From: DSYU01 sp964437595
GTDB taxonomy: Bacteria > Chloroflexota > Anaerolineae > Anaerolineales > Anaerolineaceae
Assembly (NCBI GenBank): GCA_964437595.1
Contig: CAYTHO010000016.1
Span: 1-64,000 of the forward strand
Length of the DNA stretch: 64,000 nt
Reading direction: 5' to 3'
Both the position numbers and the translations under genes were made by a program. Every line of letters begins with the position of its first letter. Within the stretch, counting starts at the first letter, position 1. The notes beneath the pieces are model-generated. The model did not search any database, was not told the origin of the DNA, and was given only the letters and a program-made list of their open reading frames with translations. Shown piece after piece: positions 1 through 9,154 of this stretch.

Positions 1-109
1 TTCGCCCTTTTCGGGATACTTGATTATTCTTTTCTTAAGGTGCAAAAGTCGAGTACTGATTCGCGCTTCAACCGGCACCTGTACCTGAGCGGTTCAGGTT
101 CTACGACCC

Positions 110-142
110 GCAGCCTGCCTGCCGGTGCGCCAGGCAGGCTGC
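110..142 (+). terminator. Strong 12-bp hairpin upstream of the P-II-like gene
   Basis: Arms GCAGCCTGCCTG (110-121) and CAGGCAGGCTGC (131-142) are perfect complements around a 9-base loop, followed by a pyrimidine-rich TTATCTTTCTC. It ends about 12 bases before the AAGGAGG ribosome binding site of the next gene. It may end transcription from upstream of the window, or act as a leader attenuator for the P-II-like gene. The tract is not a clean run of T, so either reading is open. Confidence 0.55.
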
Positions 143-170
143 TTATCTTTCTCAAGGAGGACAACTGTGT

Positions 171-821
171 TTGTTTATTTTTTGTGTCATTGATCAGACC
201 AAGCATCTGAACGCGGTGCTGCAAGCCTGGAAAGGGCTGGGCATTACGGGGGTCACCATTATCGAGAGCACCGGCCTGCATCGCCATACTGAGCAACCAC
301 ATATCCCCATGCGTTACGCATTAAGCAGTACCAGCTCCGAGCGGGGCAACATCACCCTGTTCAGCGTGGTGGAAAGCGAAGGGCTTATTCAGCGCTGTCT
401 GGTAGCAACGGAAGCTGTGGTGGGGGACTTCGGTGGCCCGAATAGTAGGATCAATGTTCCCTTTTTTACTATCCCTGACGAGAGCTTCACGCACCTCCCC
501 GGCTGGCAGCAAACCCTCTATAAAATCAAGCGCCGCCAATCCGTCACGCCTGAGTGCCAGGCTGAAACACATTTGTATGTTCCCACAAATCCGGCGGTCG
601 CGGAAGCCTCGGGCCGCTTCTGGGATGAGAAAAACCAGCAGGTGCGGTCTAACCGCAGTTCCTATAATAGGGTTCCTACTATTCTGGCTGCTCAACGACA
701 GATATTCTTAGAACCGTCCCGCGTCCAATTTCCGATTCCACGGAGAGCATCCCGCCCACGGCCCATACCCGCTCCTGAATGCCCATCAGCCCCAGGTTCC
801 CTGCGCTCACCAGCTCAGTAA
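171..821 (+). CDS. P-II-like (GlnB-fold) small regulatory protein with an over-long C-terminus
   Basis: The first ~100 residues resemble the P-II-like ferredoxin-fold proteins: a beta strand at the start (MFIFCVID), a helix with AVLQAWKGLGI, then VTIIESTGLHR, and near residue 85 the ATEAVVGDFGGPNS segment. Such proteins usually sense nucleotides or metabolites as trimers. The start is TTG at 171, set by AAGGAGG at 154-160. Relatives are about 110-130 residues, but here the frame stays open to residue 216 and runs antiparallel over the 3' end of the sensor kinase gene. Beyond about residue 115 the sequence is Pro/Arg/Ser-rich and does not look selected. Either the normal stop was lost or a frameshift lies near 450-520. 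The N-terminal family assignment is fairly likely and the C-terminus is doubtful. Confidence 0.5.
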   Translation: MFIFCVIDQTKHLNAVLQAWKGLGITGVTIIESTGLHRHTEQPHIPMRYALSSTSSERGNITLFSVVESEGLIQRCLVATEAVVGDFGGPNSRINVPFFTIPDESFTHLPGWQQTLYKIKRRQSVTPECQAETHLYVPTNPAVAEASGRFWDEKNQQVRSNRSSYNRVPTILAAQRQIFLEPSRVQFPIPRRASRPRPIPAPECPSAPGSLRSPAQ

Positions 822-2448
822 ACGAAGCAGGAACAGAAAAACCGACCCCGTCATCTTCGATTTCCAGCGATACGCGATCCGGTTGATAGGTGATCGTCAC
901 CTCGAGGCTGGTAGCACTGGCGTGCTTGCGGATGTTATTGAGCGCTTCCTGCACAATGCGGTAGAGGGCCAGCTCATGGGCAGGCGGCAGCAGGCAGGCC
1001 TCGCCATTGACTTCCAGATTGACGTGCGGCACACCGCCCTGCCCTTCGTGCGCGGCCCGCACCAGCATCTGCACCGCCGGCACAAAACCCAGGTCATCCA
1101 GCACCATCGGGCGTAGATCCTGGCTGATCCGCCGCACGCCTTGCAGCGTCTGGTGAACCATGTCATACAGCATGGACAACTGCTGCTTTTTTTGCGGGTC
1201 GATTTCCTCCGTACCGTACAGTTCCATCTTCCGGTACACCGCCAACAGGTTCTGCGCTGTTTCATCGTGCAGCTCGCGGGCGATACGCAAACGCTCCTCT
1301 TCTTGTGAGCGGGTCATTGCATCGACATAGTGGCGAAGACCGTCGCGGTACGAGGCAATTTGGTTGGCCATGCTGAGAAAGGAAGTTCGCAACTGGTCCA
1401 GCTCGAAAATCTTGCTTTCTCGCATGGGTGGGATGGCTTCCCCGGAAGCAAGCGCCGTTGTACTCCTGGATAGGTTCTGGATGGGCGTAGTCACCTGGCG
1501 GGTGCCGAACCAGGACAGGAAGAAGAAACCTGCAAACGCTAGCAGGATAAAAGCTATAATCAACGTCGAGTAGCGGCGTACTGGGGCGATAATGGCTTCC
1601 CACGGCTCGCGCACCACCAATCGCCAGCCGGTGGGGCTGACAACCGCCTCCGCGCCGGCAAACTGCTCGCCCTGCGGGTCTTTCCACAGCGTGCCGCCGT
1701 GACTGCCGCGCACACCCTGCCCGATGTAGGCAAGATCCGTCGATACCTGCCCTATCTCCTTCTGCTCCGGGTGGCTAATCACTTTCCCCTGCCCATCCAC
1801 CAGGTACGCCACTCCAGGCGTGCTTCCGGTCAACTTCTGTATTGCGGTACTGATAAAGTTTTCCGGGTTATTGAGGGCGATCCCGCCAATGATAGCGCCA
1901 GCCGGGCGTCCATCCACACCGGTGATTGGAACGACCGTCAGGATCAAATCCGTGCCGTTCTTCGTCGTCACCACATTACTGAATGTGGGCGCCACAGAAC
2001 CTTGCACGAGCTGGAGGAAGGCCGGCGAAGGGATTGTTTGCCATTGCGAAAGGTCCGTATTCGGAGAGGCAGCGATGATCTTCCCCTGCGCATCCACCTG
2101 AACCACCCCGGCGCTGAAGTCCTCAAGTGCCTCCGTGGACTGGCGAAAAACGCCCTCACGCGCCTCAATGGATGGCTCACGCATGGCAGGGCGGGCGCTG
2201 AGCGCTTCTAGAACATGGGCGTTGCCCTCAATACCCTGCGACACCGTCACCGCGGCGAGGTTGGCCAGCTGCTGGTGGCGCTCCAGCACCAGTTGGATCA
2301 TGCTGTTTTGATAAATCAGTACAATCGCGCCCAGCACAATGGTTAGAATCAATACGAACGGGATGATCAGCCATAGCAACACAAAGAAACGGAGCGACTG
2401 AATCCGGTTAAGCGATTGTACCCGTTCCACCCACCGCTTCACAGGCAT
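679..2448 (-). CDS. NarL-type sensor histidine kinase with Cache and HAMP domains
   Basis: This is the membrane sensor of a two-component system and probably phosphorylates the response regulator encoded just upstream. A TM helix lies at about residues 22-48. An extracytoplasmic Cache-type sensing region follows to about residue 285, with YLVDGQGKVISHPE and GWRLVVREPWE typical of dCache. After a second TM helix and HAMP comes a HisKA_3 dimerisation helix with RELHDETAQ (phosphoacceptor His394), then an HATPase_c domain with a VQEALNNIRKHA N-box and DDGVGF. The 589-residue length suits the family. It follows the response regulator by 16 bases, so they form one leftward operon. The ligand is unknown. 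The convergent P-II-like frame overlaps its 3' end. Confidence 0.9.
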   Translation of the reverse strand: MPVKRWVERVQSLNRIQSLRFFVLLWLIIPFVLILTIVLGAIVLIYQNSMIQLVLERHQQLANLAAVTVSQGIEGNAHVLEALSARPAMREPSIEAREGVFRQSTEALEDFSAGVVQVDAQGKIIAASPNTDLSQWQTIPSPAFLQLVQGSVAPTFSNVVTTKNGTDLILTVVPITGVDGRPAGAIIGGIALNNPENFISTAIQKLTGSTPGVAYLVDGQGKVISHPEQKEIGQVSTDLAYIGQGVRGSHGGTLWKDPQGEQFAGAEAVVSPTGWRLVVREPWEAIIAPVRRYSTLIIAFILLAFAGFFFLSWFGTRQVTTPIQNLSRSTTALASGEAIPPMRESKIFELDQLRTSFLSMANQIASYRDGLRHYVDAMTRSQEEERLRIARELHDETAQNLLAVYRKMELYGTEEIDPQKKQQLSMLYDMVHQTLQGVRRISQDLRPMVLDDLGFVPAVQMLVRAAHEGQGGVPHVNLEVNGEACLLPPAHELALYRIVQEALNNIRKHASATSLEVTITYQPDRVSLEIEDDGVGFSVPASFTELVSAGNLGLMGIQERVWAVGGMLSVESEIGRGTVLRISVVEQPE

Positions 2449-2464
2449 CCCTTTCTGCCGCCCA

Positions 2465-3136
2465 TCACATGTGCAGGGCCAGCCAGCCCTGGCGAATGCC
2501 TTTCAGCACCGCTTCCAGGCGTGATGCAACCTGCATCTTGGCGAAGATGTTGGTCAGGTGGGTCTGCACAGTGCGCTCGCTAATGTAGAGCGCTTCGGCG
2601 ATATCGCGGTTGCTCATCCCGCGCGCCAGGAACTGGAGAATTTCCACCTCGCGCGGCGTGAGCGTATCAGGATCACTGCTTCCACCGGCGCTTCCAGCCG
2701 CCTGCGCGGGATTGTTCAGCCGGGCAACCACTTTACGGGCGATGGCCGGCGAAAGCGGCGATTCACCGGAGCGCACCTGGCGGATCGAGCGGACGAGTTC
2801 GCTGGCAGGCGCCACCTTGAGCAGATACCCACTGGCCCCCGCTTGAAGCAAAGAAAAAACGTACTGGTCGTCATCATATGCTGTCAGCACCAGTACCTGT
2901 ACGTGTGGCATCTCTTTGCGGATCTGGCGGGTGGCTTCGATGCCTGACATCCCCGGCATGCGCACGTCCATCACCACAATGTCGGGCTGCAGCGACTGTG
3001 CCAATTGGACCGCCTCCTGTCCATTTTCCGCCTGCCCAATGACTTCAATATCGCCTTCGTGCTGGAGCAGCTCGGCAGTGCCCTGACGCAGCAGGGCATG
3101 ATCGTCGGCTAATAGGATACGGATTTTTTCAGCCAT
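2465..3136 (-). CDS. NarL/FixJ-family response regulator
   Basis: The protein has a receiver domain (residues 5-120) with acidic pair D11/D12, phosphoacceptor D57 in VVMDVRMPG and the conserved LVLTAYDD segment. A Gly/Ser-rich linker follows, then a LuxR-type HTH (LTPREVEILQFLARG, then SERTVQTHLTNIF). It binds DNA when phosphorylated, presumably by the kinase encoded immediately downstream. It is the first gene of the leftward pair. An inverted repeat at 3171-3186 lies 35 bases upstream and could serve this gene, the divergent stress/Mrp operon, or both. Confidence 0.93.
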   Translation of the reverse strand: MAEKIRILLADDHALLRQGTAELLQHEGDIEVIGQAENGQEAVQLAQSLQPDIVVMDVRMPGMSGIEATRQIRKEMPHVQVLVLTAYDDDQYVFSLLQAGASGYLLKVAPASELVRSIRQVRSGESPLSPAIARKVVARLNNPAQAAGSAGGSSDPDTLTPREVEILQFLARGMSNRDIAEALYISERTVQTHLTNIFAKMQVASRLEAVLKGIRQGWLALHM

Positions 3137-3170
3137 AAACCCATTATATCGAAAAGGCGTGGGGCGGATA

Positions 3171-3186
3171 TAAGCGAAACCGCGTA
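3171..3186. promoter_or_regulatory. Inverted repeat TAAGCG-AAAC-CGCGTA, shared with 11889-11906
   Basis: TAAGCGAAACCGCGTA is an imperfect inverted repeat (one mismatch). Its 13-base core GCGAAACCGCGTA recurs exactly at 11893-11905, upstream of the CBS-domain membrane protein gene. It lies between the divergent response regulator gene and uspA. A further 10-bp palindrome, AACCGCGGTT, lies at 3201-3210. A shared regulator binding both regions is an inference. Confidence 0.4.
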
Positions 3187-3331
3187 GAATGTTTCCGCAA
3201 AACCGCGGTTGTTATCAGCAGGCAATATTCTGTATTCTATTTGCGTACGTGATTATCCCCATTCCAGACCACCATAATAGCTAAAGTATGGCTGTAGAGG
3301 GGGAAGTCGACAGGAGAAACTTGGAAAAACG

Positions 3332-3757
3332 ATGATCCACCATATTCTGTTTGCTACCGACGGATCCTACTCGGCAGAACGAGCGGCTGATTACGCCGCC
3401 TCGCTGGCCGTTCGGTTTCACGCCAAGGTGACCGTTCTGCATGCCTACAACGCTGTTCCCTCTGGTTCACCGGCCTATACTTTTCCTAACGTGGGTGCGT
3501 TCGCCCAGAAAGCGGACGCGGAATCGCTGGTACAGCGGGTGGCAGAGCAACTGCGTAATCACGGGGTCCAGGAAGTGGAAACCGAGGTGCTGCAGGGCCA
3601 GCCCGCGCATGTTATCCTGGGTGTGGCAGAAACGCTCAAGCCCGAAGTGATCATCCTGGGCGCGCGTGGTGTGAGCACCTGGCAGGGCCCGCTGTTGGGT
3701 AGCATCAGCATGGCAGTTGTACAGCGATCCGAAGTTCCTGTACTGGTGGTGAAATAA
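3332..3757 (+). CDS. Universal stress protein (UspA family)
   Basis: A single Usp domain of 141 residues. It begins with HHILFATDGSYSAE (the ATP-site strand and Asp) and ends with GARGVSTWQGPLLGSISMAVV, which matches the Gx2Gx9G(S/T) nucleotide-binding signature, followed by VPVLVVK. Usp proteins are cytosolic and bind ATP or other ligands under stress. Its TAA stop is one base from the ATG of mrpA, so the two are probably translationally coupled. This suggests that it modulates or is co-induced with the antiporter. The start is preceded by a purine-rich stretch (GACAGGAGAAAC), giving a normal ribosome binding site. Confidence 0.92.
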   Translation: MIHHILFATDGSYSAERAADYAASLAVRFHAKVTVLHAYNAVPSGSPAYTFPNVGAFAQKADAESLVQRVAEQLRNHGVQEVETEVLQGQPAHVILGVAETLKPEVIILGARGVSTWQGPLLGSISMAVVQRSEVPVLVVK

Positions 3758-3758
3758 T

Positions 3759-6056
3759 ATGATCGTTGCGATCGTAATTAGCTTCCTCGGCGCTTTTGCC
3801 GCGCCAATCCTCCACCGGATCGGGAAACGTTGGGCTGGGCCGCTGATCGCGCTGCTGCCGCTCGGGTTGTTCGCGTTCTTTGCATCTTATATCCCAGCCG
3901 TCGCCTCGGGTAGCGTGCTAGAAAGTAACTTCGCTTGGGTACGTGACCTGGGCATCTCGTTGGCTTTCCGGCTGGATGGGCTGGGCCTGTTGTTTGCTCT
4001 GCTCATCACCGGCATTGGGGCGCTGGTGGTGATCTACGCCTCCGGGTATATGGCCGGGCACGAGCATGAAGGGCGCTTCTACCTGCTGCTGCTGGCCTTC
4101 CTTTCTTCGATGCTTGGTCTGGTGCTGGCAAACAATCTGCTGACTCTCTTCCTCTTCTGGGAGCTGACCAGCATTACCTCATACCTGCTGATCGGTTTTG
4201 AGAACCAGAAGGCTGAAGCCCGTTCGGCTGCGCTTCAGGCATTTCTGGTCACCGGCGGCGGCGGTCTGGCGCTGCTGGGCGGCCTCATCCTGCTGGGGAT
4301 GGCGGGGGGCAGCTACCAGATATCGGACCTAGTAAACGCGGGGGATTCGCTTTCTGAGCATGCACTATTTGTCCCCGCCCTGCTGCTGATCCTCGTCGGG
4401 GCATTCACCAAGTCAGCACAGTTCCCCTTCCACTTCTGGCTGCCTAATGCGATGGCCGCGCCGACGCCGGTCAGCGCATATCTGCACTCTGCCACCATGG
4501 TCAAAGCAGGGGTCTATCTGCTGGCCCGGCTGTATCCGGTCTTCCACGAGTCCGTCTACTGGCAGGGAGCGGTGACAGGCGTTGGCCTAGTGACCATACT
4601 GGTGGGGGCTTTCCTCGTCCTGAACAGCAGCGACCTGAAGCGAATCCTGGCCTATTCAACAATCAGCTCGCTGGGAACAATGACCATGCTGTTCGGGATC
4701 GGTTCGGAAGAAGCGGCGAAGGCAGGCATTGTCTTCCTGCTGGCCCACGCGCTGTACAAAGGCGCGCTGTTCATGATCGCTGGGGCGATCGATCACGAGA
4801 CCGGCACGCGCGACGTGGACCGCCTGGGTGGGCTGCGCGCGAAGATGCCGCTGCTGACGTTATTTGCCGGTCTGGCGGCGCTCTCGCTGGCGGGACTTGG
4901 ACCGCTGCTCAGCTTTATCGGCAAGGAGCTGCTTTTCGAGGCCGCGTTGGCCATGCAGGGGGTATGGCTGGTCTTGGTCCCCGCCGCTGTTTTCAGCAGC
5001 GCGGTGTCGGTTGCGCTGGCGCTGATTTTGGTGCTGCGCCCGTTCTTTGGCCAGCTCAAACCCACGCCCGTTCACCCGCACGACCCGCCGGCCGCGCTTT
5101 GGCTCGGCCCGGCGGTATTGAGCGTGCTCGGGTTGGCAATGGGTTTGTTCCCGCAAGCTGCCTCCACGTACCTTGCACAGCCCGCCGTGCAGGCAGTGCT
5201 GAACGAGCCGGTGGTGGTGAAGTTGTACCTGTGGCATGGGCTCAATACAGCTCTGGGGTTGAGTGCGCTGGCAATCGCGCTGGGCGCGCTGCTGTACTTC
5301 GGCTGGGATGCCTGGCGCAAGCAGGCCGAACGCCTGCAGCCCATCCTGCGCTGGGGGCCAGAAGCCGGCTACAGTTGGTCGCTCCTCTTGCTCAACTGGG
5401 CCGCAAAGCTGCAAACTCGCGTACTGCAAAACGGGTATCTGCGCTATTACCTGCTAGCGATCATTCTGGCCACGATATCGCTGGCCGGTTCACTCTTACT
5501 GCAGCAGGGCGGCTTGCACTGGCCCAAGGATCTGACGGAAATCTATTTTTATGAAGCCGCCCTGGCCGTGCTGATCGTGATTGCCGCCCTGGCCGCCGTG
5601 CGCTCGCGCTCACGATTGGGAGCCATTGCCGCGATGGGCGTGGTGGGCTATAGTATCGCGCTGATCTTCCTGCAGTTTGGCGCCCCAGACCTGGCCATGA
5701 CCCAGTTCCTGATCGAATCGATCACCGTGGTGCTGTTTGTATTCGCCTTTTACCACCTGCCCCGCTTTGATCCGCTTGGCCCGCCCGGCCCTCGTTTAAT
5801 CCATGCAATTGTGGCTGTCTTGGTCGGCGCGCTGATGACAGGTCTGGTGCTGTCCGCAGTCCGGGTGGATCTATTCCCAAGCATTTCTGAATACTTCATT
5901 GAAAATTCGGTCTCACTGGCGCACGGGCGTAACATCGTCAACGTTATCCTGGTCGATTTCCGTGGTATAGACACGCTCGGCGAGATCACCGTGCTGGCGG
6001 TGGCAGCCGCCGGGGTATACGCCATCCTTAAATACCGGCGAAAGGAGCAGTCATGA
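3759..6056 (+). CDS. mrpA: Mrp-type Na+/H+ antiporter subunit A
   Basis: The largest subunit of the multisubunit Mrp cation/proton antiporter in the cytoplasmic membrane. The first ~480 residues form the NuoL-like Proton_antipo region, with FPFHFWLPNAMAAPTPVSAY and YSTISSLGTM diagnostic. The C-terminal part carries the MbhD-like module (GYSIALIFLQFGAPDLAMTQ) and an MbhE-like end (VILVDFRGIDTLGEI). At 765 residues it is close to the usual ~800. It is followed by mrpB with a 4-base overlap (6053-6056), as expected for a tightly packed operon. It likely exports Na+ and helps pH homeostasis at the expense of the proton gradient, or the reverse where sodium energetics dominate. Confidence 0.95.
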   Translation: MIVAIVISFLGAFAAPILHRIGKRWAGPLIALLPLGLFAFFASYIPAVASGSVLESNFAWVRDLGISLAFRLDGLGLLFALLITGIGALVVIYASGYMAGHEHEGRFYLLLLAFLSSMLGLVLANNLLTLFLFWELTSITSYLLIGFENQKAEARSAALQAFLVTGGGGLALLGGLILLGMAGGSYQISDLVNAGDSLSEHALFVPALLLILVGAFTKSAQFPFHFWLPNAMAAPTPVSAYLHSATMVKAGVYLLARLYPVFHESVYWQGAVTGVGLVTILVGAFLVLNSSDLKRILAYSTISSLGTMTMLFGIGSEEAAKAGIVFLLAHALYKGALFMIAGAIDHETGTRDVDRLGGLRAKMPLLTLFAGLAALSLAGLGPLLSFIGKELLFEAALAMQGVWLVLVPAAVFSSAVSVALALILVLRPFFGQLKPTPVHPHDPPAALWLGPAVLSVLGLAMGLFPQAASTYLAQPAVQAVLNEPVVVKLYLWHGLNTALGLSALAIALGALLYFGWDAWRKQAERLQPILRWGPEAGYSWSLLLLNWAAKLQTRVLQNGYLRYYLLAIILATISLAGSLLLQQGGLHWPKDLTEIYFYEAALAVLIVIAALAAVRSRSRLGAIAAMGVVGYSIALIFLQFGAPDLAMTQFLIESITVVLFVFAFYHLPRFDPLGPPGPRLIHAIVAVLVGALMTGLVLSAVRVDLFPSISEYFIENSVSLAHGRNIVNVILVDFRGIDTLGEITVLAVAAAGVYAILKYRRKEQS

Positions 6057-6469
6057 ATTCTTTAATCCTTCGCACCGCGGTACGCTTCTTGATGCCGCTG
6101 CTGCTGCTCTTTTCGGTGTTCCTGCTGGTGCGGGGACATAACCAGTCGGGCGGCGGGTTTGCCGGGGGGCTGGTTGCAGCCGCGGCCTTCGCCCTGTTCT
6201 CCCTCGCTTATAACGCGGTTGAAGCCAGGCGCGTGCTGCGTGTGCCGCCCGCGCTGCTCATCGCCAGCGGGCTGCTCGTCGCAGTCACCAGCGGGCTGAT
6301 CGGCCTGCTGGCCGGGCGGCCTTTCCTGACCGGGTTGTGGACCTATGTATTCATCCCCGGAATCGGCAAGCTCGAAGTCGGTACGCCGGTGCTTTTCGAT
6401 ATTGGCGTTTACCTGCTTGTCTTTGGCATAACGCTCACCATGGTCTTCTCCCTGGAGGAGGGCGCATAA
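6053..6469 (+). CDS. mrpB: Mrp antiporter subunit B
   Basis: A 138-residue MnhB-domain membrane protein with about four TM helices. The family block GHNQSGGGFAGGLVAAAAFA lies near residues 28-47, and the TPVLFDIGVYLLVFG segment near the end is typical of MrpB/MbhF-type subunits. The ATG overlaps the mrpA stop. The mrpC start follows its stop directly, which keeps stoichiometry through coupled translation. It is required for assembly of the Mrp complex rather than being the ion path itself. Confidence 0.95.
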   Translation: MNSLILRTAVRFLMPLLLLFSVFLLVRGHNQSGGGFAGGLVAAAAFALFSLAYNAVEARRVLRVPPALLIASGLLVAVTSGLIGLLAGRPFLTGLWTYVFIPGIGKLEVGTPVLFDIGVYLLVFGITLTMVFSLEEGA

Positions 6470-6817
6470 ATGGAAATCATTCTCGCAGTTGTTATTGGGG
6501 TACTGTATGCCTCAGCGATTTATCTACTGCTTCGGCGCAGCTTAGTCAAACTACTGATCGGCCTGGCGCTGTTAACCCATGCGACAAACCTGCTGATCTT
6601 CACTGCCGCTGGCCTGTCGCACGGGGGACCGCCAGTGATTAGCCCGGATGCCAACACGATCATCGGGAACTCGGCTGACCCGCTGCCCCAGGCATTGATC
6701 CTGACCGCTATCGTGATCAGCCTGGGTGTGATTGCTTTTGCGCTGGCATTGTCCGCGCGCGTCTATCGTGTCACCGGAAGCGATGATCTCGATCGTCTCA
6801 GTCAGGGGCAGGAATGA
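6470..6817 (+). CDS. mrpC: Mrp antiporter subunit C (NuoK-like)
   Basis: A 115-residue protein with three TM helices, homologous to NuoK of complex I. The conserved segment SLVKLLIGLALLTHATNLLI and the DPLPQALILTAIVISLG block are characteristic of MrpC/MnhC. The start codon abuts the mrpB stop and its own stop overlaps the mrpD start by 4 bases. It sits beside MrpA and MrpD in the membrane arm and helps to form the proton path. Confidence 0.95.
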   Translation: MEIILAVVIGVLYASAIYLLLRRSLVKLLIGLALLTHATNLLIFTAAGLSHGGPPVISPDANTIIGNSADPLPQALILTAIVISLGVIAFALALSARVYRVTGSDDLDRLSQGQE

Positions 6818-8370
6818 ATTCTACTGGCCTGCTGCTCATCACGCCAATCATCCTCCCGCTGCTGATTGCCATCGCGGGGCTATTTGGCCTGGCGCTGCGT
6901 CCAGGGTCGCGGCGACTACAACGTCAGATCAGCACCATTGGTGGGGTGCTGCTGCTCCTTTCTTCGCTGCTGCTGTTCGCCGAAATCTACCGTACAGGAA
7001 TCCAGGCAGTGCAGGTTGGTTCATGGCCGATGCCGTTCGGAATCACATTAGTAGCGGATCTTTTCAGTGCGGTGATGGTGGTTGTCTCGGGCCTGATCGG
7101 GTTTGCTGTACAGTTGTACTCTCTCGCCAGCATGAACGAGGAGCGAGAAATCTTCGGTTATTACCCGCTCTATTATGTCCTGCTGATGGGCGTCAACGGC
7201 GCATTCCTTACCGGTGACATGTTTAACCTATATGTCTGGTTTGAGGTGATGCTGATGTCTTCCTTCGTCCTGATGGCGCTGGGCCGGAACAAAGGCCAGA
7301 CCATCGGAGCCATTAAGTACGTCACCCTCAACCTGATCTCTTCGGCCATTTTCCTCTCAGCCCTCGGCCTGCTGTATGGGCTGGTTGGTACGCTGAACAT
7401 GGCTGACCTGGCGGTGAAGTTCGCCGAGGTGCGCGGTAACCCGAATGTCTCCGGATTGATCAATGCCGTGGCTGCAATGTTCCTGATCGCCTTTGGCATC
7501 AAGGCAGCCGTGTTCCCGCTGTTCTTCTGGCTGCCTGACTCCTACTTCGCCCCACCACCCGCGGTTTCGGCTGTATTTGCCGGGCTGCTCACCAAAGTGG
7601 GCGTGTACGCACTGATCCGCGTTTTTACCCTCATCTTCCCGCTCGACAGCGGGCCCTTCCAGAGCCTGATCTTGTGGATTTCCGGGCTGACCATGCTCAC
7701 CGGCGTGCTGGGGGCGGTGGCGCAGAACGAAGTACGCCGCATCCTTTCCTTCCACATCATCAGCCAGATCGGCTATATGATCATGGGCCTGGCGCTCTTC
7801 ACGCCGCTGGCGCTTTCTGGGGCGGTCTTCTACATCTTCCATCATGTGGTGGTGAAAACCAATCTGTTCCTGGTGGCCGGGGCAATGGAGCGTGCCGGAG
7901 GAACCGGCGATCTGACAAAGCTGGGCAGCCTGTACCGCCGGATGCCAGTGCTGGCGGTCCTCTTCCTGATCCCGGCGCTGTCGCTGGCCGGTCTGCCGCC
8001 GCTCTCCGGTTTCTTTGCCAAACTCAGCCTGCTGCAAGCCGGCGCGGTAGTGGAGCAGTACTGGCTCGTTGGAGTTGCGCTGTTTGTCAGCCTGCTGACC
8101 CTTTATTCGATGACCAAGATCTGGACGCTTGGTTTCTGGAAGCCAGACCCCGTGGAAGTAGAAGGGATTTCCGAAGGACAACTTGCTGCTGTACCGGTGA
8201 CCGGCGAAAACCGTTGGGCATCCTGGTTCCTGCCGATGGTTCTGCTCGCCCTGGTCACCCTCACCATAGGGTTTGGCGCGGGAGTGTTCTTCCCAATCGC
8301 GCTTCAAGCCGGACAGGAATTGATTGATCCATCCCTATATATCGAAGCGGTATTTCGGAGCGCAGAATAA
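6814..8370 (+). CDS. mrpD: Mrp antiporter subunit D (NuoN/NuoM-like)
   Basis: A 518-residue polytopic protein with a Proton_antipo_M domain. KAAVFPLFFWLPDSYFAPPPAVSA and LSFHIISQIGYMIMG contain the Lys/His positions expected in the proton-channel half. It is the second large antiporter-like subunit of the Mrp complex. It overlaps mrpC by 4 bases and mrpE by one base. Length and motif order fit the family with no sign of damage. Confidence 0.95.
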   Translation: MNSTGLLLITPIILPLLIAIAGLFGLALRPGSRRLQRQISTIGGVLLLLSSLLLFAEIYRTGIQAVQVGSWPMPFGITLVADLFSAVMVVVSGLIGFAVQLYSLASMNEEREIFGYYPLYYVLLMGVNGAFLTGDMFNLYVWFEVMLMSSFVLMALGRNKGQTIGAIKYVTLNLISSAIFLSALGLLYGLVGTLNMADLAVKFAEVRGNPNVSGLINAVAAMFLIAFGIKAAVFPLFFWLPDSYFAPPPAVSAVFAGLLTKVGVYALIRVFTLIFPLDSGPFQSLILWISGLTMLTGVLGAVAQNEVRRILSFHIISQIGYMIMGLALFTPLALSGAVFYIFHHVVVKTNLFLVAGAMERAGGTGDLTKLGSLYRRMPVLAVLFLIPALSLAGLPPLSGFFAKLSLLQAGAVVEQYWLVGVALFVSLLTLYSMTKIWTLGFWKPDPVEVEGISEGQLAAVPVTGENRWASWFLPMVLLALVTLTIGFGAGVFFPIALQAGQELIDPSLYIEAVFRSAE

Positions 8371-8891
8371 TGGGCCTACTGTTTATCAATATCCTACTTG
8401 CCTTTGTGTGGTCTGCGCTGACCGGGCGTTTTACGTTAGAGAGCCTAACCACAGGGTTTCTCCTGGGTTATATTGTGCTATATCTCCTGCGTGGCGTTTT
8501 TGGCGGCGCAGAATATTTTGCCAGAGGCGCGCAACTGCTGCGATTCGGCGCTTTCTTCCTGTGGGAATTACTGATCGCGAACCTGCGTATGGCACGGGAC
8601 GTGTTGCGCCCAGGCCCGTTACGCATGAAGCCGCGCGTGATCGCCGTTCCGCTCGATCTTCGCGGAGACGTGCCGGTAACGCTGCTGGCGAATATTATCT
8701 CACTCACACCCGGCTCGCTTTCTCTTGATGTGTCCAATGATCACGAAACGTTGTTTGTCCATGTCATTCATGCGCCAGGCGAAGAAGCCGCAAAGCAGGA
8801 GATCAAGAGCGGCTTTGAGCAAAGGATCGCGCAGTTGTTTTCACAGCAGAAGAACCAGCCGGCGCAGCCACAGGAGGAAAGCCAGAAATGA
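8370..8891 (+). CDS. mrpE: Mrp antiporter subunit E
   Basis: A 173-residue protein of the MNHE family. Two or three N-terminal TM segments are followed by a soluble domain with the family block LRGDVPVTLLANIISLTPGSL and the HVIHAPGEE segment. The C-terminus is Gln/Glu-rich and somewhat longer than in many homologues. It overlaps mrpF by 4 bases. It is a structural subunit of the antiporter. Confidence 0.94.
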   Translation: MGLLFINILLAFVWSALTGRFTLESLTTGFLLGYIVLYLLRGVFGGAEYFARGAQLLRFGAFFLWELLIANLRMARDVLRPGPLRMKPRVIAVPLDLRGDVPVTLLANIISLTPGSLSLDVSNDHETLFVHVIHAPGEEAAKQEIKSGFEQRIAQLFSQQKNQPAQPQEESQK

Positions 8892-9154
8892 TCAACATTT
8901 TGTTCGGATTACTTATTATTTCCATGTTCCTGGCGCTCATCCGCCTGATCCGCGGGCCCAGTCTACCCGACCGGGTGGTGGCGCTCGACTTGATCGCAAT
9001 CACGGCAGTCGGCCTGATCGGGGTCTATGCCGTGTGGGTGGATCAGCCCATTTACATTGATGAAGCGATGGTCCTGGCACTGATTGCCTTCCTGGGCACC
9101 TCGGCCTTCGCGCATTTTATTGAGAAAGGAAGTGTGCCGTGGCGGAAATCTTAG
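8888..9154 (+). CDS. mrpF: Mrp antiporter subunit F
   Basis: An 88-residue protein with three TM helices. IRGPSLPDRVVALDLIA is the hallmark of MrpF/MnhF, and ALIAFLGTSAFAHFIEKG is the normal family ending. The overlap with mrpE (4 bases) and mrpG (16 bases) keeps it inside the coupled operon. Confidence 0.95.
   Translation: MINILFGLLIISMFLALIRLIRGPSLPDRVVALDLIAITAVGLIGVYAVWVDQPIYIDEAMVLALIAFLGTSAFAHFIEKGSVPWRKS

Noticed and set aside
4860..5429. Long antiparallel frames within mrpA, and similar long shadows in mrpD and the glycyl radical enzyme gene
   Set aside because: These arise from GC-rich codon bias of clearly real genes on the opposite strand and carry no family features.
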